Assembly: GCA_031213475.1 (NCBI GenBank)
Contig: JARUPZ010000002.1
Span: forward strand, 4,101,049 to 4,165,048
DNA: 64,000 bases
Direction: 5' to 3'
Source: Nereocystis luetkeana
Taxonomy: Eukaryota > Sar > Phaeophyceae > Laminariales > Laminariaceae
A model generated the notes under the pieces. That model saw nothing but the letters and a program-made list of their open reading frames with translations, did no database searches and was not told the DNA's origin. Made by a program: the position numbers and the translations under genes. How positions within the stretch are numbered: position 1 is the first letter of the stretch; each line of letters begins with the position of its first letter. This document shows, in pieces, positions 35,401 to 47,576 of this stretch.

Positions 35401-38400
35401 CCACGAGTCTTTGCCTCACATCAGGGCACGGATCACGCTAAACCTTCCAAGGATGTGTGTAGCATGATCCGTTCTTCCGAGAGCTCTCGCTCCCAAGTTT
35501 TTGAGGGCCGCAAGTAGTATTCTTGTTCGTGGGGGTGTTGGTGGTAGCCCGTTGATGTATCAGTTTTTGTGTCCCCGATCGGAACCTCGTGTTCTGTGCA
35601 GCGAAATGTTGATCCACAAATGGAGCAGGCTGCGTATCACGCCCCAAGCGAGACCTCCAGGCACTAGACCACCCACAGCCCTAAAAAAACTGAATCACCG
35701 ACGACTCTCTCTCTCTCTCTGTGCAGTGGGACACGCACCCTCGAAGTGCTGTAGTGGCCCGTGCTCTGTGGGGCAAGCACTCGGTGACAGCGGTTAGTGG
35801 TGCGCTGAAAAACACGTACCAGGTACCAGGTAGTATTTCTTGCCGCCTCGCGGAGGTAAAAAAAAAAGAAGGCAAAGCATTGTTGTGTGTGGGTTACAGC
35901 ACGAAAGGCATCCCGCGTGATCTTTTATTAATACCAGGTAGTCTTTTGTTTCTGTTTATGGCCCCCTGGTAGTGGTCCTATTGATGCGGATAGACTTCAG
36001 ACTCGAGGCGGTGTCAGACCAGAGGCGAGGCCACTCCGCCATTGGAGAAAAACCTACCATCACGGGAGACCATAGTAAATAGGAACAAATTCTGTCAGTG
36101 AAAATAGGTAAATTATATACCAGGTAGGTTTTGTGTGTACCGTAGGTCCTACCAGGTATTTACTACGAGTATGGTCCCCCGTAATATTAATAATACATGT
36201 TCCAAATGTGTGTACCAGGGTAAACTATTAATAGGATGCAACACACCCATAATGTGTTGTATTGTAACACCGGCCTACATGCAGTCAACCCTTTAAGCAC
36301 TGCAGTCCCGTTTTGGGGACAACCCACTTTAAGTCCAAGTAGTTTGTCCCAAAGACGAGACTGCAGTCCTAAAAGACAACCCCGTGGGCGCTTCTGGTGT
36401 ATCTACGTATGTATCTAACTGGGTGGAGCCTCTGACCGAAGGTCCCTCAGCCCGGACAGACTATTCCGTTTCCGCTTGACGATTTAGGTATTTCAAGCCA
36501 TATGTAGGTACAGTTAGTACTCCCGGTATATATTATCTGCGGCAGCAGGAGCTCATGTTTTAGGGTGGAAAACGTACGATCGGCACGATCTAGCACATGT
36601 ATCCTGGGCTGGATTTATATGTACTGTGCAGATCCTCTTCAACCTCTCACTACGACAGGTGAGGAACTAGATGATCTACTGCTGTAGACAGATGGATAGA
36701 TCATGATCTGGCCGAGGTGTTGTTTGGCGCTTACTGATCCCGTACAACCTGAACCACAACACACGAGAAAAGCGATTCAGCGATTCCTGCAGGCCTGCCT
36801 ACGAAGGACGTCGTGAGCGTAGGTAGCACTCTCACCCCGTTCGCGCACCACGTATGTACAGAGGGCGGTGCTCGATTTCGCGGCTTTCGGCTTTTTGTGC
36901 GCAGGCCATCCGTCACCTCAGGTCGTTTTGGATGAGACTTGCTTGCGTTTTGTGCCCTCCGGGATCGCATTGTTGATGGCATGGTTGATGGCATGGTTGC
37001 GGTTTTCGTCAGCGCCGACGCCGATCCACGTAATTCTACCTCACTATTAATTCCACTAGTTCACTATTGAAATCAGAAGCAGAGAACCTCTCGTCGCATG
37101 GAATACAAGGTTAAGGTTTCGTGCTGACCAAAAACACCCTATATACCCTATCCTAGCCAAAACAAAAAAAATGTTGTTGTACCCGTATGTTGTTGTTGTT
37201 GTTGTACTCGTATGTTGTTGTTGTCTTCACATTAGATCGTCCTTTCTACCCAGCCTTCATCAGTACACCCAGTGTCCGTCCTGATCCCTTATCCTAGAGA
37301 GATACTGATTCTTCTGCGGTCACAGACTGTGAGACAGAGGAAGACCAAAAATAAACGCGAGGATCGGGGCTGAACAGGCTAACTCTGCTACCCCCACCGC
37401 GAAAAACGAGGAAATGGGGGGGGGGGGGGGGGGGGGGAAGAGGAAAGGTCCGACCCGCGGCCTCAAGATACATTGATTCCGTTCCGGTAGGTATTCTATT
37501 AATAGATACCAGGTATCCTCGTTGGGCGCATGCGTCTCAGGTCCAGGCTTGCGGCAGACAAACCCCGTCCGCTCCGCAAGCCGCAAACATGTTCTCCTCG
37601 TGTTTGGACGCTTCTTGAATCTTGTTTTTTTGTTTTCTTCGAGTGGCTGCGAGTGGGTACTTCTTGTCTGCTTTTGTTTTCGTGTACGTGAAAAGTTATT
37701 CAATGCCTGATGCGGTGGCTTCTACCGTAACCTTTGCTGCTGCTGCTGTTTTTTTTTACTGCTACCGTACCACCCCCCGGTGATAGGATAGCACACCCCC
37801 TCGGGCGATTTCCAAAGCTGATGTTTTCGACAACGGGGAGGGAGTGAAACGGCAAGCGACGCGTCTGAAAATATCTCGGCGAGATATTTCCGATATTATT
37901 TCCAATGCCATCATTTTCGTTGTTCGTGTTTGCCGCCTCCCTTACGGCATGCTTTCGAGAAAATAGGTTCTGTTTTTTTTTTTTTTTTTAGGGAAGTTGT
38001 TATTTTTGCGTGTTATACGACATGGTAGGTGGTACTGCTGCTGCTGCTCCTGCTGCACCACCATTAGCGTCTGTAGCCTCTACTCGTAGCCTACATTCAA
38101 ACTTGTCCTAAGTACGTTTTCACCCTTTTTGTAGATGCAGTCTGCCATAAAAGGCCGATCGTTCGAGTTGCCTCGTCCCAGGCCCTTTCGCGCGACACTT
38201 CACGGACTATGTATGTACACAAAAAATACAGAGAAATTGCACGTACGTGCAAGGTTCTGGGTGGGGCGCTGCGGGGTCAAAGCACCAGACGGCAACAGGG
38301 TGTGCCAGGTGGTACAAAAACTACCCTCTGGTACGTACCTTCACTCTCAGGAAGACCACGCGTGTGTGCGCAATTTCTCCGCTGGTTTGTACCAGTATGA

Positions 38401-41400
38401 AGTTGCCCTCTGTACCGAGCACCAGGGCATGAATTTCGAAGGCTCGAGAGAAAATTTTAATATTTTTCTGCAGGCGTAAAATCGGCACATACAAGCACAC
38501 TTGTTGTTGTTGTTGTTGTTCTCACATTAACTCTCTGACGAAGGAGTCCGTGGTCACACAAAGGTGCTGGAGCCCTAGGAAGATCCGAAAAACAAAAAAA
38601 TCGAAAATTCGGCTGCCTCAAAATACACGAGACGGAAAAAGCGCACACAAGATAAAACCAATGTGCAAAACTGAACTAACATGGCCGCGGGTATATCCTC
38701 TCAACTATAATATAGAAGAGTACCCCCGTTCCCACCACTAACCAACTCGTGGCTGCTGACTACAGCGGATGCTGTCTGAAGTGCTGCCTGCACCGTACGA
38801 AACGCACGGTAGTCGTGAAAACGAAAGAGGAACACACCTGCCTGCTATCTGGAGTGCTGTCACAGAGTGAAGACTCGCGGATATGCAGTGAAAAAAGGAG
38901 CAATCGAACCTTACTGCCACACGAATATCAACGATCGTCATCTCTTCCTGGACTGTCTGACACAAAAAGGTGCAGCACAGCAGTTATGATACCACGTCCC
39001 TGATAATTGCGTAGGTTATTCCCCATGATGAAGGGTATACAACTCGTTAAACTACAAAAACCAGTGACGAGTACCGGTAGATACTATTCTGCACACTATA
39101 TCGCCCCGGTGGTTCAAGTCGAATTCTACTTGTGTTTGAGTCCTGGGTTCGGGCCCCAGGTGGGTCGGACATTTAACTTTATTTGCAAAAATCAAAATCA
39201 AAAGGATTCAATCGTTGAGGGCGCCTTGCAGCGTGTGTGTGTGTGTGTGTGTTCTTCACATTAAACCGTTCTTTCTACCCGTCGACATCCAGCACAACCA
39301 GTGTCCGTGCCGATTCTTCAATCCTAGAAGAGATACAAGTTCTGTGGTCACAAAGCTACGCCACAGAGATACTACGTTGCCACGTGTGCAGTGTGCACTG
39401 CAGTGGGCAATGCAAAGCCATGTCATCATACCTGGTACTAGATACGACAGGCACGACATACGCAATCTATGAAATAGTGAAACGAAAAGAAACAATCAAA
39501 GAGAAAACAAAAACAAGGTAGACAAATCGAAAGAGAAAAAGAAGAAAAATGAAACCAAAATCTAAGAGAAACAATCTGTCGTGCCCCCCCCCCGCAGGCG
39601 AGGTGGCCAACACTTGAAAAAGAACGAGCTGGAAAAAAGAAGAAAAAACAAAAAACACCACTGCTTGTGAACAGAGTAAGACAAAGAACCAAGGAGAAAG
39701 TAACAAGGAAAAATAACGTGGGTAGTCACAATTCGATGCGAGTCGACCAGGGAAGAAAAGGCTGAAATCTTCTCGCGATAAAAATGAAGGCACGTACCGT
39801 AGCGGGAAGGGGGTAGAAGAGCCTGCTATGTGACCCCGGATCTGAGTTACGAGTTGGAAGGAGAGAGAGAAGAAGATGTGCGACGATAATAAATGGAATG
39901 AGCAAAAAAAAAAAAAAAAAAAAGTCCAGGCGCGAACCCGTGATTCGTTTTTTTTCTGTGGTCCTCTTGCTGACATTGTCTGCCCCCTTCATTGTTTGTG
40001 CTCGTACTATTAACCCCTTTAGAACCGCAGTCCCGTTTTGGGGGCAAACCAGTCAAATTTCAAGTAGTTTGTCCTCAAGACGGGACTGCGGTCCTAAAAG
40101 GGTTAATATTATATCATACCGACTCTGTTGACGGCCCATACTGCTGCTGGTCGTACAAAACATAATACCCGAAACGACGCTCGCTCTGTTTTCTTTGTTT
40201 CACATGAAAGAACGGAAGGAGCACGCTTTTTTCTCTTTTCTGATTCTCTTTTTTTGGGAATCGTACCCGGTACGATGATAGCGAGGTGTGAAGACTGCTG
40301 TATGTTATAGCGGGCATGGGTGCCGCGGACGTTATCTCGAATCTCGGAACTTTTTGAATTCCAATTTTGTACCGCCGGGAATCCAACAAGATAATGCTTG
40401 TGCAACGATGTATATGATGTGTAAATTCCAAATTCCCTTTTTACGTATCATCTAACATACCAGGTACATATCATACATGACCTGGTACCTCGTATACGTA
40501 TACCTGGTACCAGGTACATCATAACAACATACGTGTTAATTTCAGTATACCTGGTATCAGGCCATTGCAACGATTGCATAACCCTCTTGCACTTAACTCA
40601 CCCTCGTACCAGGTACGAACTACGAAGCCTATTTTCATATTATTCCATTCGTCCACGTGATATTATATCATACTCGTACGTACCTGGTACCTGGTGTCAT
40701 GGAATCGAGCTTGTTTTCAGTTTTCGTCGACGTGCCTGGCCCGACCTTGCCTCCGTCCGTCTCTATTTCTTTGAGTATCTCAGCCGTTTCGCTGTATCAT
40801 TATAGCACGTCACGTACGTAGGTACTTGTGCCATGTGGGTTCGTGTAAAATGTACCGGAACAGCAGCAGTGGTGGTTCAGTTATAAGGCGACTACTAATA
40901 CTATGTACTACTATTAATAGCTGTACTATTGCTGTGTGGTGACAGGCGGCTTGAAGCCGCCTCATACTTGTGGCCGTACTCGCCTAATCGCCGAACAACG
41001 CCTTTGTAAGGCTTGTCGACGGTGCCTTTGTAAGGCGTATCGCCTCACATGCCGGTACTATTCAGCCATGCAGCAAACAGCATTAGTATTTTTTTGAGTG
41101 CCAACTGTCAGGCTTGGAGCTGCGAGAGAACGTGTTCTATCGTGTTCCCAGGACGCGTGTTTTCCGCGCAAGCTTGACGTCCAGCTACATCGGGATAGTC
41201 TGTGATGAACGGCAGCTGTGGACCTGCAGTATACTGGTATACAATGAGGTCTTGCTGCCTACTTCCATCAGATTATTGTCGTTTGTTTCAGCTCGTACTG
41301 CACCTGGGTGTGAGATGCCTTGCATATCATGAAGAACGCCTCAGATACGGTACACTTTACTAGTACACTTACATACTATCTAATACCAGGGTATGAACCA

Positions 41401-44400
41401 ATGATCAGTACCGCTCTAACGATCTCCAAACATGATGTGCAAATAGATTTTGCTCTGCGATTCACCTTTTACGTCTACTTGCTTGGCCGGGTCTCTTGTA
41501 GGCATACATATGCCGTCATGGAAGCCAGTTTTGGCGGGTGTAGTAGACTGGTTTTACTCATGGATGGGGTGACTTCGGTCCTACGACTGGTGTAGCTTCG
41601 CAACCGCACTACTGCTGTGACTCGGCAGACTCAATTTCCTTCTCATTCACAATCAGTCGTACCCTGGTAGGTTTTATGATTTTGTGGTTTCGCGATATGT
41701 AGCTACCTGGTACATAGTATTAATAGAATGTCTCCAAGCCTTCCTTTGAGCGAGAGGTGAAGAGCCACTCGCCTGAGTGGCCTAAACGTACGTAGCGAGA
41801 AAAAAAGACCACTGCTGCAGTGCTATGATATAATATCATGTTGTTGGAACCACACGCGAGCGACACCAAATTCTCCGAGTTCCATGATTTATCCTAGACA
41901 AAAAAATCATGGGTGAGGTAAAGGCGGCTTAGGACGAGAGTTGGATTTGAGCGGGGGGAAGAGAGGGGGGGGGGGGGTGATTGTGAGATAGTGGGTTTCG
42001 CCTTGGAGAAGGGGTGTATTTGAATGGGGGGGAAAGGGGCGGGGGGGGGGGCATGGCGTCTCGTCGTTGCTGCTTGCTCCGGCATACACTCCAAGCTGCC
42101 CGAAGATCACCGACGTATCTGAAGAAACATATATTGCGCGAAGAGCTGTATAATATTAGTAGCGGTTGCGAAAACAATGGACTGCCTGTGCAGCGCGCGG
42201 CGAGGTGAGGGGCAGCAGTGCCTTACGATGTATTTGTACTTTTTCTGTGTAGGGAGTCGTTTGAATAAGGCGATCGCCCGCGTTCGTATAGGTATCTCCA
42301 TAGCCTATACAAGGCACAAGGCAAGTTGTAAGCTCCTACTTTATACCTGGTAGGTCGTGTCAAGGCATGTTCGCCTTATCCCCTTTAGAACCGCAGTCCC
42401 GTTTTGGGGACAAACTACTTGAAATTTGACAGGTCTGTCCCCAAAACGGGACTGCGGTTCTAAAAGTTATGCTATTAATAGCCGTACTCGCGTCATAAAG
42501 TATGTCTTACCAGGTAGAACTTGCAACGGGAACCACCTCTTCTGTTTTATGTTATCATATCATACCAGCTGCTGTGTACCTGGTACAAAGGTACCATGGG
42601 TGAAAATAAAAATAAAGTGTCGTGTGTGATTAAATCAGTCTGTTTTGAGCCGAGCTGTTTCAGCCGATCTGATTCAGCCGATCTTGATTCAGCGCCCTAC
42701 CGACGTGCACTACCGACGTGCACTATCAACTATTAATATGAAGCCCTTTAGGACTGCAGTCCCGTCTTATGGACGAGAATTTGAAAGGTTTGTCCCCAAA
42801 ACGGGACTGGAGTCCCAAGAGGGGGTTAATAACTGCATACTTTTAAGCCTGTTCTTCTCTCTAATCCCCATTACGGAGGACCACAGTTAATAGGACCAAA
42901 TATTGTTGGTAAAAATGGTTAAATATATAGGTTTTTATGTATACCATAGGTCGTATTAACTATGGTCCCCCGTAATACCTGGTAATGAATTGGCCCACAC
43001 ACCGGGAGCGCCGTTCGGAACTTTGAGAGCTGCGTTCAAGTTTTGGCGACAGCCCGCTTGAAATTTGACATTACGTATAGGTTTTTGTAATGTGGGGAAA
43101 TGGCTTCAACAAAGGGGTTGAAGCGGTACGTACCTTGATGTACGCATCATAAGTGCCGATGTACTATTACGGGGGACCATAGTTAATAGGACCAAATATT
43201 GTTGATAGAAATGGTTAAATATATAGGTTCTTATGTATACCACAGGTCCTATTAACTATGGTCCCCCGCAATATATATACAGTATAAGAGTAGCCAAATG
43301 TACAAGTAGCGCGAGCTATGATACTATGATGGGAAAACATCTTGGAAAATTATCGAGAAATTGTGTCTGGGCAGAATTGCCTACCAGGTATGTATTAATA
43401 CGTACGTACTGATAATATTAATAATCGTGAATATCACAACTACAAAAGCAGTACTGCTTGTATGTATACCTGTACGTCTGCTGTGAAATCGACCGGTTGA
43501 GTGACCGATACTGAAAAAATTGAACGCGCTCATGATCTGTGCGTACACGTATAATGTTCGAATTCCATTCAAATATATAGTTTTCTCGTATTTGTGTATT
43601 TTCAACCAAAGTTTACAGATTTAGACCTATGCCAATGGTACAGCGAAGTTGCAATAAAAAGTTTGAATTTCAAAGATACCCGCCAAAAAATTCAGAACAC
43701 GCTTCCCATGGGCCACCTAAAAAAACAAAAAGTTCCTAACTTTTGGAAAAGCCCGAAAAAAGCAAATCTGGGGCCGATGTTGGGCCAACATCGGCTTGAG
43801 AAAAACTCAGGCTGATCTTTGGTTCGAAGCGGCGAGATTCCGAGTCCTCGGCAGACATCGATCAACAAAACCAACGACTGCGTCATGAATTCTGAACGGC
43901 GTGCACTCGTTAGGGGCTCCGACCCACCCCAGGGTCACCGTCTTCACACCATGGCCGGTGTCATGTGGTGGGAGCTGACCAGACGTGTGATAAAAAAACA
44001 TTTGGCCGCTGGTTTGCACAAAGCAGAAGACAACTTCTCCATCCGTCTCGAATGGCAAAAAAAAGACTTTTTTTCAGGTTTGGGAGGATACCGTAGGACG
44101 CCGCCGGCAAGCTCTCGCCCCCTAGACCATGGATCCGCCTGATATCTTCGAGGCCGTCATCTATACTCGTTGGGCTTGCCAGATACCGAGTGGGTTGGCC
44201 GTGGGCTGAGTCTATGTCAAGATCGAGCGTCGATCGTCGCACGAGCTGGTTTCGATCACCGTGTTGACAATTTGCGACCAGAAAAACACAAATTGCGCCG
44301 CCTGCAGCCGTTGGGGAAAAAAAAAGAAAAAATCAAACATTTTTCTCTTTTTACGAGAAAAATTTCGGCTGTTTTTTTAAAGCGATAAATTTGAAAAATA

Positions 44401-47400
44401 ACTTTTGAACTTCGCGTTTCCATTGGCATAGGTCTTGCAGCAGTATTCATATCTTGATAGTTTTCTGGCCGAATATGCTCGTCGTCGTCCTCGGGATGGT
44501 CGAAGAAGACACTGGCACACCCCTTCAATTCCACCCTGGGGTACCGTTCAGCCCTTTTAGAAACGCAGTCCCGTTTTGAGGGCAAACAAGTTCGGTTTTG
44601 AGTGGTTTGTCCCCAAAACGGGACTGCAGTCCTGATCGGACTGAGATAACACACCCCCGGGGACGAATTTCAGGAAGACCCGGTTTCCATCAAGACATGG
44701 GGGTCGCACACAACGAAAAATGGTTGCTCTGGAAAGATTCCAGGAAGAAGGTTGCATAGACGCACCGCTCGTCGTACTCAGTACGCCCTCCTCCCCGTTG
44801 TCGAGAAACCCACCTTTAAAAATCGTCCGAGGGGGTGTGTTATCATATCACCCTAGTGTGATCGGGTATCCCCAGCGCTTTCTGGGGCAGTTCTCAATTT
44901 ATCTACTACTCTTATGTAGAATACTCAAAACCTGATACGAGTACGTCGAGACTATTACGGGGGACCATTGTAAATAGGACCAAATATTGTTAGGAAAAAT
45001 AGTTAGTTATGTGGGTTTGTGTGTGTACCGTAGGTCCTATTTACTATGGCCCCCCGTAATTTTTTGGCCGTCGTGGCATTTTCGTCAGAACCGAGGCCCA
45101 ATCGTTCTGCCGTAAAAAGCGCGGCCTGTCCCGGGAGCTGTCAACATACCGGAACTTGGTACGAACGTAGACTGCGAGACAAACCAAAACACAACTTTTT
45201 TTTCCAATCCTTTTAGGACCGCAGTCCCGTTCTGGGGACAAACCAGTCAAATTCTAAGTAATTTGTCCCCGAAACGGGACTGCAGTCCTACAAGGGTCAA
45301 GGCGATAGCCCTTCTGTAAGGAAAGTAAAACTTGGAACTCTGGACGCACGGAAATGTACTCCACGCGAAAAAAGCGTCATGAATGGCTGATTGCTGATGA
45401 TGACCGCTTGCCGGCAGTCGAGACTGGTGTGGTTTAGGGTTATTATGTTATGATATTACGATGCTTTGTGCACGAGACGAATGCGGCTATCTCTAACCAT
45501 ACCATAACAATGTACTATTACGGGGGGCCATAGTTAATAGGACCAAATATTGTTAGTAGAAATGGTTAAATATATAGGTTTTTATGTATACAACAGGTCC
45601 TATTAACTATGGTCCCCCGTACTATCTGTATCTACCCTGACCCTAGACCCTGTCCTAATATCAACCCTTCTAGGACTGCAGTTCCGTTTTGGGGACATAT
45701 TGCTTGGAATTTGAGTGGTTTGTCCCCACAACGGGACTTGCGGCACTGAAAAGGGTTATAACCGTAACACTACCCTCAAAATAATCCTCGGAACGATCCA
45801 GTATCTATCGTGTCCGGCGGGCAAAAACTATTTACTGTAGAATCAGAGACGACGCGTTTTTGCATTGGTGCGAGTGTTTCTGTTCATGTATGTATACGTC
45901 ATATTACGGGGGACCATAGTTAATAGGACCTATGGTACACATAAAAACCTATATATTTAACCATTTTTACTCACAATATTTGGTCCTATTAACTATGGTC
46001 CCCCGTAATAGCAGTAACAGCAGCAGCAGCAGCAGCAGCAAGGTGCTGCCACATGTCATGCGGGCACCCAAGGAGGAAAGGGGCGAGGAGAAAAACGCTG
46101 GGGAGTTTGGTTATAGGTGGAGATGGCTTGTGAGCAACCCTCCCACGCCTCGCCTGTCTTGGCTCCTGACCTAACACGTGGCGGGCACACAATTTACATA
46201 CGTATTACCTGGTACAACATTAACAGGCCGTCCACGCCCCTCCTCTTCCTGCCCTCCGCTCCCCCCCCCTCCCCACCCCCTTTCGACCTTGTCTTTTCTC
46301 GAATCGCCGCACCGTTTGTTCTGTTTTTGTTTCGGGTTGGTTCCGCAGCGCTCGTATGATCTACTCTGTGGATGACGGGGTACACTTCCGCATGGCCAAG
46401 GGAAAGCGAGCGTCGCTGTCCAAGCTCACGCTTGGCACGCCGGAATTTTCGTTGCTGTCCTTGGCGCAGGCAAGTTTTTGGGTCGAGGGCGGGGGCGGGG
46501 GCGGAGGTGGAGGCGGAGGGGGAGGGGGGAGTTATTCATCCACGGGTCAGCAGCCAGGCGTCTTTGTTTTGTCCTTTTGTCTTTTGCCTTTTGTCGGCCG
46601 TTTTATGTTTTTTGTTTTTGCAGGGGCTTCGCAGATCTTGGAACCAACCTCGACGAAATGGATGGTTCAAGTACAACGTGACTCTGAATGCTTTATTTGT
46701 TGTAACTCACTAATAGTTTCCGCCTGGAAGTTTCATCGGAATGAATAGGTCGTGAGTGGATAGTGTGGTAGTTGCTCTGCAGCAGTATTAATAGTGTCGA
46801 GACACTTGTAGGTATATTTGTTGTTCGTTGTCGAGTTTACCTTTTGCTCGGAGGGTTGCTCAACCAACTTATTCAAGAAAATGGTTGACACGCACTGTGT
46901 ACGAGACGAATAGAACTACGTATGTTCCACGTAGGATATGTGCGGGACAATATATGTATGAATGCGGCGGATCAGTACCCGACCAACACCCGACCCGGGA
47001 TTTTTTTCTCAAACCCCAACTCTGACCTGGCGCTTGTTTGCCGGGCGTGGCAAGGCTCTGTATAGATCGCAACACCTTAGTATATACCAGGTATTAAGAG
47101 GTGGCACGGCTGCTGTCCACTCTATGCTGCTGCGCCCTGCTGCCATTATTGTTTCCTGTTTTGTCGGAAGTGGAGGTGTGTGAATTTCGTACACATTCGC
47201 TAGAGGTGAACAACGTGTTTTGCTCTTCCCCCCCCCCCCACCCTCCCCCCGCGCTTTGTTTCTTCCATAGCCATGTATTTGTTGTGCTGCTCCTGCCATT
47301 CGTCGACTTATTCGTCGAATTTTTGTGCTGCTCTTACATTTATGCCTGGTATCACCTATCGATGGCCGTGTGCTACTGACTTCGGTTGACGACACGGAGG

Positions 47401-47545
47401 GGAAAGGTGCATAAGGTTGCTTGGGGCAGGTGTGCTTGGTCGGATTCACTTTCCTCTGGGTCAGATGGATGGGCCCGAGGCCCGCCGAGCGTTTTGTTGG
47501 CTACAATGTTGTCGACGGAGAGCATTCCACTGATGCTGCCGCTGT

Positions 47546-47576
<31 letters not shown>

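Noticed and set aside
38135-38479. 114-codon frame after a possible acceptor in intron 3
   Set aside because: No similarity to PH folds or any known motif and no clear donor; kept only as intron sequence.
39105-39175. tRNA-like T-arm (CTGGGTTCGGGCCCCAG)
   Set aside because: No matching acceptor, D or anticodon arm could be drawn; at most a tRNA-derived fragment.
43819-44388. Frames of 72-107 codons in the family-C element and their counterparts at 61878-62463
   Set aside because: Indels between the two copies break them differently and no transposase motif is seen.
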